Source of the DNA: Azospirillum sp. TSH58
Lineage (GTDB): Bacteria; Pseudomonadota; Alphaproteobacteria; Azospirillales; Azospirillaceae
Assembly (NCBI RefSeq): GCF_003119115.1
Contig: NZ_CP022364.1
Coordinates: forward strand, 644,501-708,500
Length of the DNA: 64,000 bases
Direction: 5' to 3'
Shown: positions 50,617-59,496 of the stretch, one piece after another
Layout of the letters: the number at the start of each line of letters is the position of its first letter
Position numbering within the stretch: position 1 is the stretch's first letter
The notes under the pieces: generated by a model
What the model was told of the DNA's origin: nothing
The model's database searches: none
Seen by the model: the letters and a program-made list of their open reading frames with translations, nothing else
Position numbers and translations under genes: made by a program

Positions 50617-50947
50617 CTGTTCCCCCGTTGCACCGGGCTTCGCGCCACATACTCCGGTATGCGGCCCGATTGATTATGAAAGAATTAAAACACATTCTCT
50701 GTCGCCTGAATTTAATGAAAAGAAGGACAAAACGCTGAAAAAGGAAATATTCAATCTTTGATGGCGTACTTTTATGATTCCGGTCCATTTGAGCACAAAG
50801 GAAACCGGAGGCCAGAAGACACCGCCGCGTTTCCGAGATTCGGCGCGACGAGCGCCGGGTGCCGATGGCGATGACCGGACCGGTCCGCGGCGCCGGAACG
50901 TCGCCGGGGGACTCGCCTTTCGGCCTCCACGCCCCCACCTATTCGGC
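50617..50947. other. 331-base AT-rich gap between chemoreceptor and ABC1 kinase
   Basis: The part 50665-50790 is strikingly AT-rich (TTTAATGAAAAGAAGG, GGAAATATTCAATC) for this GC-rich window and should contain the chemoreceptor promoter. The rest is GC-rich and open in frame with the kinase gene, but reads as low-complexity Arg/Pro protein. No other feature seen. Confidence 0.6.
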
Positions 50948-52294
50948 ATGCCGAACACGGATGAGAACAGGCTTGGCGGCCGGATCGCGCGGTATGCGCG
51001 GGTCGGGACCGCCGTGGGGGGCCTTGCGGCCCGTTTCGCCGGAGAACGGGTGCTGGGCATCCCCCTGGAGCGGGATCGCCACGCCGCCGAACTGCGCGCC
51101 GCGCTGGGCGGGCTGAAGGGGCCGTTGATGAAGGTGGCGCAACTGCTGTCCACCATCCCCGACGCCCTGCCCCGCGAGTATGTGCAGGAGCTGTCGCAGC
51201 TCCAGGCCGACGCGCCGTCGATGGGCTGGCCCTTCGTCAAGCGCCGGATGGCCAGCGAGCTTGGCCCCGCCTGGCACAAGCGCTTCCGGCACTTCGAGCA
51301 GACCGCCGCCGCCGCCGCTTCGCTGGGGCAGGTGCACCGGGCCGTCGGGCTGGACGGGCAGAACCTCGCCTGCAAGCTCCAGTACCCCGACATGGCCTCC
51401 GCCGTGGAGGCGGACCTGCGCCAGCTGGGGCTGATCTTCGCCATCTTCGAGCGCACCGACAGCGCCATCTCCACCAAGCAGATCCAGGCCGAGATCGGCG
51501 CCCGGCTGCGCGAGGAGCTGGATTACGAGCGCGAGGCCAAGCACGCCCGCCTCTACCGCGCCATGCTGGCCGACACCTCCGGTGTTCATGTGCCGGCGGT
51601 GGTGCCCGACCTGTCCACCCGGCGCCTGCTGACGCTGGAATGGGTGGAGGGGCGCAAGATCCTCGACTTCGTCAAGGACCAGCCGGACGCCCGCGACGAG
51701 CTGGCGATGAACATGTTCCGCGCCTGGTACGTGCCCTTCTACGGCTACGGCATCATCCATGGCGACCCGCATCTGGGGAACTACACGGTGCGGCCCGACC
51801 GAGGGATCAACCTGCTGGATTTCGGCTGCGTCCGCGTCTTCCCGGCCCGCTTCGTGAAGGGGGTGATCGACCTCTACGACGCGCTGCAGACCGGCAACCA
51901 GGACAAGGCGGTGGAGGCCTACCGCACCTGGGGCTTCGCCAACCCGACCAAGGAACTGGTGGATGTGCTCAACATCTGGGCACGCTTCGTCTACGCCCCG
52001 ATCATGGACGACCGCAGCCGCCGCATCGAGGAGACCAACTCCGGCCATTACGGCCGCGAGACCGCCGCCAAGGTCCATGCGGAGCTGCGCCGCGTCGGCG
52101 GGGTGGAGGTGCCGCGGGAGTTCGTCTTCATGGACCGCGCGGCGATCGGGCTGGGCTCCGTCTTCCTGCATCTCCAGGCCGAGGTGAACTGGTACCGGCT
52201 GTTCCAGGAGATGATCCAGGGCTTCGACGTCGACGTCCTGCACGCCCGCCAGACCGCCGCCCTGACCGCCCAGGCCCTCCCCCTACCCGAATGA
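50948..52294 (+). CDS. ABC1/UbiB-type atypical protein kinase
   Basis: 448 residues of the ABC1 (AarF/UbiB) family. Kinase-like elements: KVAQLLST in place of the usual KxGQxxS, AAASLGQVHRA, nucleotide-binding Lys in CKLQYP, ELDYEREAKHARLY, IIHGDPHLGNYTV and LLDFGCVRVF. Unlike UbiB it has no C-terminal membrane helices. UbiB relatives assist ubiquinone synthesis; other members have unknown lipid roles. The ATG at 50948 is the family-like start; the frame continues further upstream in Arg-rich, unconserved sequence. Confidence 0.9.
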   Translation: MPNTDENRLGGRIARYARVGTAVGGLAARFAGERVLGIPLERDRHAAELRAALGGLKGPLMKVAQLLSTIPDALPREYVQELSQLQADAPSMGWPFVKRRMASELGPAWHKRFRHFEQTAAAAASLGQVHRAVGLDGQNLACKLQYPDMASAVEADLRQLGLIFAIFERTDSAISTKQIQAEIGARLREELDYEREAKHARLYRAMLADTSGVHVPAVVPDLSTRRLLTLEWVEGRKILDFVKDQPDARDELAMNMFRAWYVPFYGYGIIHGDPHLGNYTVRPDRGINLLDFGCVRVFPARFVKGVIDLYDALQTGNQDKAVEAYRTWGFANPTKELVDVLNIWARFVYAPIMDDRSRRIEETNSGHYGRETAAKVHAELRRVGGVEVPREFVFMDRAAIGLGSVFLHLQAEVNWYRLFQEMIQGFDVDVLHARQTAALTAQALPLPE

Positions 52295-52351
52295 TCCCCG
52301 ACTCGTAATGCTTCCCCCGTCCCACCGCTTTGGTCTATACGAGCGGCTCCC

Positions 52352-53371
52352 ATGAAGACCGCCGATTTCGACTTCGACCTTCCGCCGGACCGCATCGCCG
52401 AGCATCCGGCCAAGCCGCGTGACGCCGCCCGTCTGCTCGACGTGGCGGAGCGTCTGCACGACCGCATCGTGCGCGACCTGCCCGCCCTGCTGGAGCCGGG
52501 CGACCTGATGGTCGTCAACGACACCCGCGTCATCCCCGCCCGGCTGGACGGCCGGCGCGGCGAGGTGCGGGTGGAGATCACGCTCCACAAACGCGAGGGG
52601 GAACGGGAATGGGCGACCTTCGCCCGCCCCGGCAAGCGGCTGAAGCCCGGCGACGTGATCGCCATCGCCGAGGACTTTTCGGCGGAAGTCGTCGCCAAGG
52701 ACGGGATGGAGGTGCGGCTGCGCTTCTCCAAGGGCGGGCCGGAGCTGATGGAGGCGCTGCACCGCCATGGCCGGATGCCCCTGCCCCCCTACATCCGGCG
52801 CGAGGCGGACGAACAGGACGCGGCGGACTACCAGACCGTCTTCGCCGCGCGGGAGGGTGCCGTGGCCGCCCCCACCGCCGGTCTGCACTTCACGCCGGAG
52901 CTTCTGGCGGCGCTCGACGCCCGCGGCGTCCGCCGCGTGCCGGTGACGCTGCATGTCGGGGCCGGCACCTTCCTGCCGGTCAAGGTGGACGACATCGCCG
53001 AGCACCGCATGCACAGCGAGTGGGGCGAAATCTCCCCCGAGACCGCCGAGGCCATCAACACCACCCGCGCCGCCGGCGGGCGGATCGTCTCGGTCGGCAC
53101 CACCGCGCTGCGCATCCTGGAGACGGCGGGTCTGGACGACCGCAGCATCCGGGCCTTCAGCGGCGACACCGACATCTTCATCACCCCCGGCTACCGCTTC
53201 AAGATCGTGGACCTTCTGGTGACCAACTTCCACCTGCCCCGCTCCACCCTGTTCATGCTGGTCTGCGCCTTCGCGGGCATGGACACGATGAAGGCGGCCT
53301 ACGCGCACGCCATCGGCCAGGGCTACCGTTTCTTCAGCTACGGCGACGCGTCGCTGCTCCGGAGGGTGTGA
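52352..53371 (+). CDS. queA: S-adenosylmethionine:tRNA ribosyltransferase-isomerase QueA
   Basis: Adds the epoxycyclopentane ring from SAM to preQ1 in tRNA. 339 residues with [59 protein letters not shown] and [17 protein letters not shown]. The stop overlaps tgt's ATG (TGATG), so queA, tgt, queF form a coupled unit with queG. Promoter lies in the 57-base gap after the kinase gene. Confidence 0.96.
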   Translation: MKTADFDFDLPPDRIAEHPAKPRDAARLLDVAERLHDRIVRDLPALLEPGDLMVVNDTRVIPARLDGRRGEVRVEITLHKREGEREWATFARPGKRLKPGDVIAIAEDFSAEVVAKDGMEVRLRFSKGGPELMEALHRHGRMPLPPYIRREADEQDAADYQTVFAAREGAVAAPTAGLHFTPELLAALDARGVRRVPVTLHVGAGTFLPVKVDDIAEHRMHSEWGEISPETAEAINTTRAAGGRIVSVGTTALRILETAGLDDRSIRAFSGDTDIFITPGYRFKIVDLLVTNFHLPRSTLFMLVCAFAGMDTMKAAYAHAIGQGYRFFSYGDASLLRRV

Positions 53372-54591
53372 TGACCGGCATCGGGTTCGAGCTTCTGAAG
53401 ACCGACGGGCGCGCCCGGCGCGGCCGGGTCTCCACCGCGCACGGCGTCATCAACACGCCCGCCTTCATGCCCGTGGGCACCGCCGCCACCGTCAAGGCGA
53501 TGACCAGCGACGCCGTGAAGTCCACCGGCGCGGAAATCCTGCTGGGCAACACCTACCACCTGATGCTGCGCCCCACGGCGGAGCGCGTCGGGCAGCTGGG
53601 CGGCCTGCACCGCTTCATGAACTGGGACAAGCCGATCCTGACGGACAGCGGCGGTTTCCAGGTCATGTCCCTGTCCGACCTGCGCACCATGACCGAGGAG
53701 GGGGTGACCTTCAAATCCCACCTCGACGGCAGCAAGCACCATCTGACGCCGGAACGCTCGATCCAGATCCAGCATCTGCTGGACAGCAACATCACCATGT
53801 GCCTGGACGAGTGCACCCCCTTCCCGGCGACGGAGGCCCAGGCGGCTTCGTCCATGCGCCTGTCGATGCGCTGGGCGAAGCGCAGCAAGGACGCCTTCGT
53901 CGAGCGGCCCGGCTACGGCCTGTTCGGCATCGTGCAGGGCGGCGTCTACGCGGACCTGCGGGCGGAGAGCGTGGCGGCCCTGAGCGACATCGGCTTCGAC
54001 GGCTACGCCATCGGCGGGCTGGCCGTGGGCGAGGGCCAGGAGACGATGTTCACCGTGCTCGACTTCACCGAGCCGCTGATGGTCAAGGAGCGCCCGCGCT
54101 ACCTGATGGGGGTGGGGCGCCCCAGCGACCTGATCGGCGCGGTGCGGCGCGGCGTGGACATGTTCGACTGCGTGATGCCCACCCGCTCGGGCCGCACCGG
54201 TCAGGCCTTCGTGCGGCGCGGCACCATCAACATCCGCAACGCCCGCCACGCCCATGACGAGCGCCCGCTCGACGAGGAATGCGGCTGCCCGGCGTGCCGC
54301 AACCACAGCCGGGCCTATCTGCACCACCTGTTCAAGGCGGGCGAGATGCTGGGGCCGATGCTGCTGACCTGGCACAACCTGCACTATTACCAGGACCTGA
54401 TGGCCGAGCTTCGTCAGGCCATCGAGGACGGCCGCTTCGACGAGGTCGCGGGCGCGCTGGAGGCCCGCCTGAACGAAGGCGACGTCCCGGCCACCGAGGA
54501 CCCGCTGGCCGCCCTGAGGGCGAAGCCGGCAAAGCCCGTGAAGCCCGTGAAGCCCGTGAAGCCCGTGAAGAAGGAATCCGCCGATGTCTGA
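53371..54591 (+). CDS. tgt: tRNA-guanine transglycosylase
   Basis: Replaces G34 with preQ1 in tRNA-Asp, Asn, His and Tyr. 406 residues with VMSLSDLRT, nucleophile Asp in [12 protein letters not shown], and the zinc site [17 protein letters not shown]. After the normal end (about residue 370) the protein carries a Lys/Pro/Val tail, [18 protein letters not shown], coded by four 9-base repeats at 54532-54567. Start ATG 53371 overlaps queA; the stop overlaps queF by 8 bases. Confidence 0.96.
   Translation: MTGIGFELLKTDGRARRGRVSTAHGVINTPAFMPVGTAATVKAMTSDAVKSTGAEILLGNTYHLMLRPTAERVGQLGGLHRFMNWDKPILTDSGGFQVMSLSDLRTMTEEGVTFKSHLDGSKHHLTPERSIQIQHLLDSNITMCLDECTPFPATEAQAASSMRLSMRWAKRSKDAFVERPGYGLFGIVQGGVYADLRAESVAALSDIGFDGYAIGGLAVGEGQETMFTVLDFTEPLMVKERPRYLMGVGRPSDLIGAVRRGVDMFDCVMPTRSGRTGQAFVRRGTINIRNARHAHDERPLDEECGCPACRNHSRAYLHHLFKAGEMLGPMLLTWHNLHYYQDLMAELRQAIEDGRFDEVAGALEARLNEGDVPATEDPLAALRAKPAKPVKPVKPVKPVKKESADV
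54532..54567 (+). repeat. 9-base tandem repeat in tgt
   Basis: Four exact copies of AAGCCCGTG (Lys-Pro-Val) in the C-terminal tail codons of tgt, so copy-number change alters the tail by three residues without frameshift. Confidence 0.9.
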
Positions 54592-55048
54592 AAGCATCTA
54601 TTCCGGCCTGACGCAGCTCGGCGGCGCGACCGTCCAGCCGAAGACGCCGGAAGAGGCGGTGCTGGAGCGCGTGCCGAACCCGAACCCCGGTGAGAACTAC
54701 GTCGTCCGCTTCACCGCACCGGAATTCACCTCGCTCTGCCCGATCACCGGCCAGCCGGACTTCGCCCATCTGGTCATCGACTATGTGCCGGGCGAGTGGC
54801 TGGTGGAGTCGAAGTCGCTGAAGCTGTTCCTGACCAGCTTCCGCAACCACGGCGCCTTCCACGAGGCCTGCACCGTCGGCATCGGCAAGCGTCTGGTGGA
54901 CGAGCTGAAGCCGGTGTGGCTGCGCATCGGCGGCTACTGGTACCCGCGCGGCGGCATTCCCATCGACGTCTTCTACGCCACCGGCGAGCCGCCGAAGGGC
55001 GTGTGGATTCCACCGCAGGACGTCCAGACCTACCGCGGCCGCGGCTGA
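54584..55048 (+). CDS. queF: NADPH-dependent preQ0 reductase QueF
   Basis: Reduces 7-cyano-7-deazaguanine to preQ1. 154 residues, the short (type I) form: [16 protein letters not shown] with the catalytic Cys, [20 protein letters not shown] (substrate Glu) and FRNHGAFHE. Starts within tgt (8-base overlap), so translation is coupled. With QueA, Tgt and QueG the operon covers the steps from preQ0 to queuosine. Confidence 0.96.
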   Translation: MSESIYSGLTQLGGATVQPKTPEEAVLERVPNPNPGENYVVRFTAPEFTSLCPITGQPDFAHLVIDYVPGEWLVESKSLKLFLTSFRNHGAFHEACTVGIGKRLVDELKPVWLRIGGYWYPRGGIPIDVFYATGEPPKGVWIPPQDVQTYRGRG

Positions 55049-55069
55049 TCCAAGGATGCCCCCCGATTT

Positions 55070-55092
55070 CCCTCTCCCCTCCGGGGAGAGGG
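55070..55092. repeat. Short GC-rich palindrome between queF and queG
   Basis: CCCTCTCCCC and GGGGAGAGGG, perfect 10-base arms around TCC, followed by TCAGGGTGAGGGGGGTGC, like the outer arms of the larger palindromes. Probably a reduced or related member of the family, here inside the queuosine operon. Confidence 0.65.
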
Positions 55093-55131
55093 TCAGGGTG
55101 AGGGGGGTGCGCTTTTGCCGAACGTACCACC

Positions 55132-56202
55132 ATGCCCGACCCAGCCACCTCCACCCGCGAAGCCATCCGCGACCGCGCCCTGTCGCTGGGCTTCGACGCG
55201 GTCGGCTTCGCGCGGGCGGAACTGGGCGCCGAGGCCAGGGAGCGGCTGGCCGAGTTCCTGCGCCAGGGCCGGCACGGCGACATGGGCTGGATGGACGACC
55301 GGGCCGACCAGCGTGCCCACCCCCAATCCCTCTGGCCGGAGGCGCGCACCGTCATCGCGCTCGGCACCAGCTACGCCCCGGCTGAGGACCCGCGCGCCCT
55401 GCTGGCGCATCCCGAGCGCGGCATCGTGTCGGTCTACGCGAAGAACCGCGATTACCACGACCTCATCAAGGGCCGCCTGAAGACGCTGGGCCAATGGATC
55501 GCCCACCGCTTCAAGGCCGAACTGAAGGTCTTCGTGGACACCGCCCCGGTGATGGAGAAGCCGCTGGCCGAGAAGGCCGGGCTGGGCTGGCAGGGCAAGC
55601 ACACCAACCTCGTGTCGCGCACCCACGGCTCCTGGCTGTTCCTGGGCGAGGTCTACACGACGCTGGAGCTGCCGCCCGACCCGCCGGGGGTGGACCGCTG
55701 CGGCCAGTGCCGGCGCTGCCTGGATGCCTGCCCCACCGCCGCCTTCCCCGCCCCCGGCCAGTTGGACGCGCGGCGCTGCATCTCCTACCTGACCATCGAA
55801 CACAAGGGGCCGATCCCCGAGGAGTTGCGCCCGCTGATGGGCAACCGCGTCTACGGCTGCGACGATTGCCTGGCCGCCTGCCCCTGGAACAAGTTCGCCA
55901 AACGCTCCCGCGAGGCGGCCTTCCTGCCGCGGGCGGAGTTGACGGCGCCGCGGCTGGCCGATCTGGCGCAGCTGGACGATGCCGGCTTCCGGCAGGTGTT
56001 CAGCGGCTCGCCCATCAAGCGGATCGGGCGCGACCGCTTCGTGCGCAACGTCCTGGTGGCCTTGGGCAACAGCGGCGACGCCCGCCTCGCCCCGGTGGCC
56101 GAACGCCTCCTGGAGGACCCGAGCGACGTGGTGCGGGACGCCGCGGGCTGGGCGCTGGCCCGGCTCAGGGCCGCCCAAGCTCCTTCCGCCCCTTCAGACT
56201 AA
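55132..56202 (+). CDS. queG: Epoxyqueuosine reductase QueG
   Basis: Cobalamin- and iron-sulfur-dependent last step of queuosine synthesis. 356 residues with [37 protein letters not shown], and two ferredoxin-like clusters: [16 protein letters not shown] and [16 protein letters not shown]-terminal helical HEAT-like end. The ATG at 55132 fits. Its 3' end overlaps the convergent flippase-like gene by 38 bases. Confidence 0.95.
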   Translation: MPDPATSTREAIRDRALSLGFDAVGFARAELGAEARERLAEFLRQGRHGDMGWMDDRADQRAHPQSLWPEARTVIALGTSYAPAEDPRALLAHPERGIVSVYAKNRDYHDLIKGRLKTLGQWIAHRFKAELKVFVDTAPVMEKPLAEKAGLGWQGKHTNLVSRTHGSWLFLGEVYTTLELPPDPPGVDRCGQCRRCLDACPTAAFPAPGQLDARRCISYLTIEHKGPIPEELRPLMGNRVYGCDDCLAACPWNKFAKRSREAAFLPRAELTAPRLADLAQLDDAGFRQVFSGSPIKRIGRDRFVRNVLVALGNSGDARLAPVAERLLEDPSDVVRDAAGWALARLRAAQAPSAPSD

Positions 56203-57169
56203 ACCAAAGCAGGCCGCCCGGCAGCGACGACAGGGTGACCGACAGGCCGATCATCAGCGACAGGGCGAGCGCGTCGGTGGCGCCGAGGCCGTAAAGCGCG
56301 AAGCCGGCGACGAAGGCCCCCTCCCGCACGCCCCAGCCGTTCAGAGAGATCGGCAGCGCCGCCGCGAAGATGGTCATCGGCACGACGGCCAGCGCGTCCA
56401 GGACCCGCACGGGAATGCCCAGCGCCTGGGCGTAGGCGATCACCGCGAAGACCGTGCAGGCGTGAACCGCCGCGCTGTGCAGCAACCCGGCGAACGCCGC
56501 CCGGCTGAGCAGCGCCACGCGCAGGCGCGCCACCTGGGCCTGCACCGCCTGGACCGGCGGGCGCCGCAGGACGCCGGGCAATGGAAGGCGGTCCGCCTGG
56601 AGCCCCGCGACCATGGCGAGGGCGAGCAACGCCACCGCCACCGGCCCGGCCCAGGCGACGGAGGGCGGAGCCGTCGCCACCAGATGCGGCAGGCCGAGGA
56701 ACAAAAGCGCCACGCAGCCGACCAGGGCCAGCAACCGGTCGAGCACCAGGGCCAGCATCACGGCGGTGGAGGACGCCCCGCCCCGGTAGGTCAGCCAGCC
56801 GCGGACCACGTCGCCGCCCAACGCCCCCGGCAGCACCTGCCCGAAGAACAGGCCGGTGAACATCAGCCGCATCGCCAGCCCGTGCGAGACCCGCTCGCCC
56901 GCGGCGCGCAGGGCATCGCGCCAGCGCTCCCCGGCGCAGACCACGGCGAGCAGCTTCGCCGCAAAGCCGGCGGCCAGCCAGACGGGGTCCGCTCCGGCGA
57001 GGCGCGCCAGCAGAGCCGGCCAGTCGGCCTTGGCGCCCAGCACGCCGAGAACCGCCAGGGTCACCGCCAGCTTGGCGAGCAGCATCAGGCGCCCGCCCGG
57101 CTTTCCGGCGGGCAGGGTGACCGCTTCGGCGGGCGTGGCGCTGGCGTCCTGGCTGCTCAAATCCTTCAT
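56165..57169 (-). CDS. Lysylphosphatidylglycerol-synthase-TM-like (UPF0104) membrane protein
   Basis: 334 residues, about eight helices, with the family landmarks [31 protein letters not shown] and [20 protein letters not shown]. The family includes the membrane part of MprF and putative flippases for lipids or polyprenyl-linked sugars. The ATG at 57169 has CAGGAG upstream. Follows the GT9 and O-antigen ligase genes on the same strand, so an envelope-glycan role is likely. Confidence 0.85.
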   Translation of the reverse strand: MKDLSSQDASATPAEAVTLPAGKPGGRLMLLAKLAVTLAVLGVLGAKADWPALLARLAGADPVWLAAGFAAKLLAVVCAGERWRDALRAAGERVSHGLAMRLMFTGLFFGQVLPGALGGDVVRGWLTYRGGASSTAVMLALVLDRLLALVGCVALLFLGLPHLVATAPPSVAWAGPVAVALLALAMVAGLQADRLPLPGVLRRPPVQAVQAQVARLRVALLSRAAFAGLLHSAAVHACTVFAVIAYAQALGIPVRVLDALAVVPMTIFAAALPISLNGWGVREGAFVAGFALYGLGATDALALSLMIGLSVTLSSLPGGLLWFSLKGRKELGRP

Positions 57170-57196
57170 GACTCCTGCCAAACGATCAGCTCCACT

Positions 57197-58153
57197 CTAC
57201 CGGCTCGGCGGGAGCGCGCCCATGGCCGCCAGCACGCCGGCCACGTCCATCTCGGCGAAGGACGGCCGGTGGTGGACGGACATGCGCGGCCCGTTGGCCT
57301 GGATGGGGACGGACGCGTCGCAGAAAAGCCCCAGCGTCGGACAGCCGACGGATGCCACCAGATGGGTGGGGCCGGTGTCGTTGCCGACCGCCGCCCAGGC
57401 CCGGCGGGCCAGCCCGGCAATCTCCGGCACGCTGGTGCGGCTGGTCAGGTCCACCGCCTGCGGACAGGCGGCGGCGATGGCCCGGGCGAGATCCGCCTCG
57501 ATGGCCGTGCCCAGCACCACCGGGGTGATCCCGCGCGCCGCCAGCGCCTGTGCCAGTTCGCCATAGCGCTCGACCGGCCAGCGCTTGTCGGGCCGTCCGG
57601 GGGACGAGCCGGGGATCAGCAGGGCATAGGGCGCGGCAAGACCGAACCCGCCGGTGTCGGCGTCGAGCCAGGACAGGTCCGGCACCGCGTCCGGCACGAT
57701 GCCGAAGGGCGCCAGCTGACGGGTGTAGCGCTCGATCACCGGCACCTTGCGCCGCCCCGGATACTGGTCGCGGTGCGAGGCGCCCCAGGCGGTGCCCGAC
57801 CATTCCGGCCAGGGGCCGGGGGCGAGCAGCCAGAAATAGCGGTCGGTGCGCGGCTGCGCCTGAAGGTCGTAGACCCGATCGAAGCGCCCGGCGCGCAAAA
57901 GGCGGCGAACGCGCCCATACGCCGCAAGGGACCGCTTGCGCGGGTCCTCCAGAACCTCGTCGAACAGGCCGCTGAGACGGGCGAGCGGGGCCAGGGACGG
58001 CAGGGTCAGCAGCGTCAGATGGTCGGCGGCGTGGTGCCGCCGGATGGCCGAGAAGGCGGTCTGGGCCAGGAAGAAGTCGCCGAAGGCGCCCAGCTTGATG
58101 ACCAGGACGCGGCGGCGCGCACTACGTCCATCGGGGCCGCTCTCCGCCGTCAT
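57197..58153 (-). CDS. Glycosyltransferase family 9 (heptosyltransferase-like)
   Basis: 318 residues. ADP-heptose:LPS heptosyltransferase fold: VLVIKLGAFGDFFLAQTAFS, FDRVYDLQAQPRTDRYFWLL, YALLIPGSSPGRPDKRWPVE, and AVGNDTGPTHLVASVGCPTL with the donor-phosphate GNDTGP. Adds a sugar to the LPS core in the cytoplasm; sugar not certain. The ATG at 58153 overlaps the stop of the O-antigen ligase gene (ATGA), so translation is coupled. Confidence 0.92.
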   Translation of the reverse strand: MTAESGPDGRSARRRVLVIKLGAFGDFFLAQTAFSAIRRHHAADHLTLLTLPSLAPLARLSGLFDEVLEDPRKRSLAAYGRVRRLLRAGRFDRVYDLQAQPRTDRYFWLLAPGPWPEWSGTAWGASHRDQYPGRRKVPVIERYTRQLAPFGIVPDAVPDLSWLDADTGGFGLAAPYALLIPGSSPGRPDKRWPVERYGELAQALAARGITPVVLGTAIEADLARAIAAACPQAVDLTSRTSVPEIAGLARRAWAAVGNDTGPTHLVASVGCPTLGLFCDASVPIQANGPRMSVHHRPSFAEMDVAGVLAAMGALPPSR

Positions 58154-59385
58154 TCGCCCCCCGCCGGGGTGCGGGCGGCCAGCCGGAGCATCAGGCCGGC
58201 GGCCAGCATGCCGCCCATCCACCACGCCTGCCAGATCCCATAGGCCGTGCTGGCCATCGCCAGCGCCGACGCAAACAGGGCCAGCGCGAAGGGTTGCAGC
58301 CGCCGCTCCATCCGCCCCGTGCCGAACAGAAGAAGCAACGCGGCCATCAGGGCCAGCGCGGCGCCGAGGGCGCCAAGCTCCAGCCAGACTTGCAGGAAGG
58401 CGTTGTGGGGGTGCAGCGGCAGCAGGCTGTCGGTCAACGTGCCGAAGCGCGACACCGCACCGTCCGGCTCCAAGGCGCGGGACGCGTCGATGCCCTGCCC
58501 GAGGAAGGGAGTCTCCAGCGCCCGGCCGGCCGCCATGCCCCAGATCTCCACCCGGTGCTGGGCGGATCGGAACAGCCAGTCGGCACCATCCAGGTTCAGC
58601 ACGCGGTCGAACAGCAGCACCAGCGGCAGCACGAAGGTGAAGGCGATCCCCAGCACCGCCGCCAACAGCCCGCGGACGAGCCCCGGCGACCAGACGGCCA
58701 ACGCGAAGGCCGCTCCCCCGGCGGCGATGCCCAGCATGGCCGAGCGGCTGGTCAGCAGCAGGCAGGCCGCCGCGAAGACCGTGGGAAGGACGACGGCCAT
58801 CCCCCGCCGCCCGGCCCGGTCGAGCGCCATCGCCGCCGGCCAGACCAGCAGGCAGAGCAGAACCGCCGTGCGCTTGGGCACGTTGGTCTCCGCGATCTCG
58901 ATGCCCGCGGGCACATGGTTCCACCAACGGTGCAGCGGGAAATCCAGCGCGGCCTCCACGGCGAACAGCAGGACGCCGGCGAACACGCCCACCAGGAAGA
59001 GGCCGGTCAGCCGCCGCGCCTCCACCCCCGGCAAGGAGGACAGCCACGCTCCGCCGGCCAGCGCGCCGAGGCCGATGTAGCCGATCTCCACGACCGTCAG
59101 TCCGGCGCGCGGCGACGGGCTCCACAGGATGGAGAGGGAGGCCAGCGCCAGGAACGCCAGGACCACCACCGTGCCGGGCATCGCCCGTTGCAGCCGCCCC
59201 AAGGCGCCGCGGCGGGCGAGACCGACCAGCCCGATCAGCGCGATCAGGATGGCCCAGACCGGCAAACCGCGCGGCGCCATCGAGGCCAGCGGGCCGAGCG
59301 CCGCCGCCGCGACGCCGGCGAGACCGGCCAGCACCGCGTCGGGAATTCCCCGTGTGGAATCGCGCTGTGACAAGGGGAAGTCCAT
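58150..59385 (-). CDS. O-antigen ligase-like (WaaL/Wzy superfamily) membrane protein
   Basis: 411 residues, about eleven helices. The periplasmic loop with LPLHPHNAFLQVWLELGALG and the preceding ETPFLGQGIDASR is diagnostic of the Wzy_C domain. Joins O-antigen to lipid A-core, or polymerises a glycan; ligase versus polymerase is not decided by sequence alone, though the GT9 neighbour favours ligase. The ATG at 59385 is chosen because upstream residues are unconserved; ribosome binding site is weak. Confidence 0.87.
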   Translation of the reverse strand: MDFPLSQRDSTRGIPDAVLAGLAGVAAAALGPLASMAPRGLPVWAILIALIGLVGLARRGALGRLQRAMPGTVVVLAFLALASLSILWSPSPRAGLTVVEIGYIGLGALAGGAWLSSLPGVEARRLTGLFLVGVFAGVLLFAVEAALDFPLHRWWNHVPAGIEIAETNVPKRTAVLLCLLVWPAAMALDRAGRRGMAVVLPTVFAAACLLLTSRSAMLGIAAGGAAFALAVWSPGLVRGLLAAVLGIAFTFVLPLVLLFDRVLNLDGADWLFRSAQHRVEIWGMAAGRALETPFLGQGIDASRALEPDGAVSRFGTLTDSLLPLHPHNAFLQVWLELGALGAALALMAALLLLFGTGRMERRLQPFALALFASALAMASTAYGIWQAWWMGGMLAAGLMLRLAARTPAGGE

Positions 59386-59443
59386 GGGATCTCGCGTCCG
59401 TGAGGCTGGGCGCGGCTTAACAGATGCCCCGTGCGAAAGCAAC

Positions 59444-59484
59444 GGGGACGGGCCGGGGGATTTTTCAGCCCCCGGCCCGTCCCC
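59444..59484 (-). terminator. Long hairpin after the second chemoreceptor gene
   Basis: Perfect 16-base stem (59444-59459 with 59469-59484; GGGGACGGGCCGGGGG) closing a loop with AAAAA on the minus strand. It follows the chemoreceptor stop by 13 bases; no T run after the stem. Confidence 0.65.
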
Positions 59485-59496
59485 ATCGCACCGCGA

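Noticed and set aside
50774..50947. 58-residue N-terminal extension of the ABC1 kinase
   Set aside because: Arg/Pro-rich, unlike the family; MPNTDENRLGG at 50948 is the expected start.
54532..54567. Short tandem repeats considered as a CRISPR-like array
   Set aside because: Four contiguous 9-base copies without spacers, inside the tgt reading frame.
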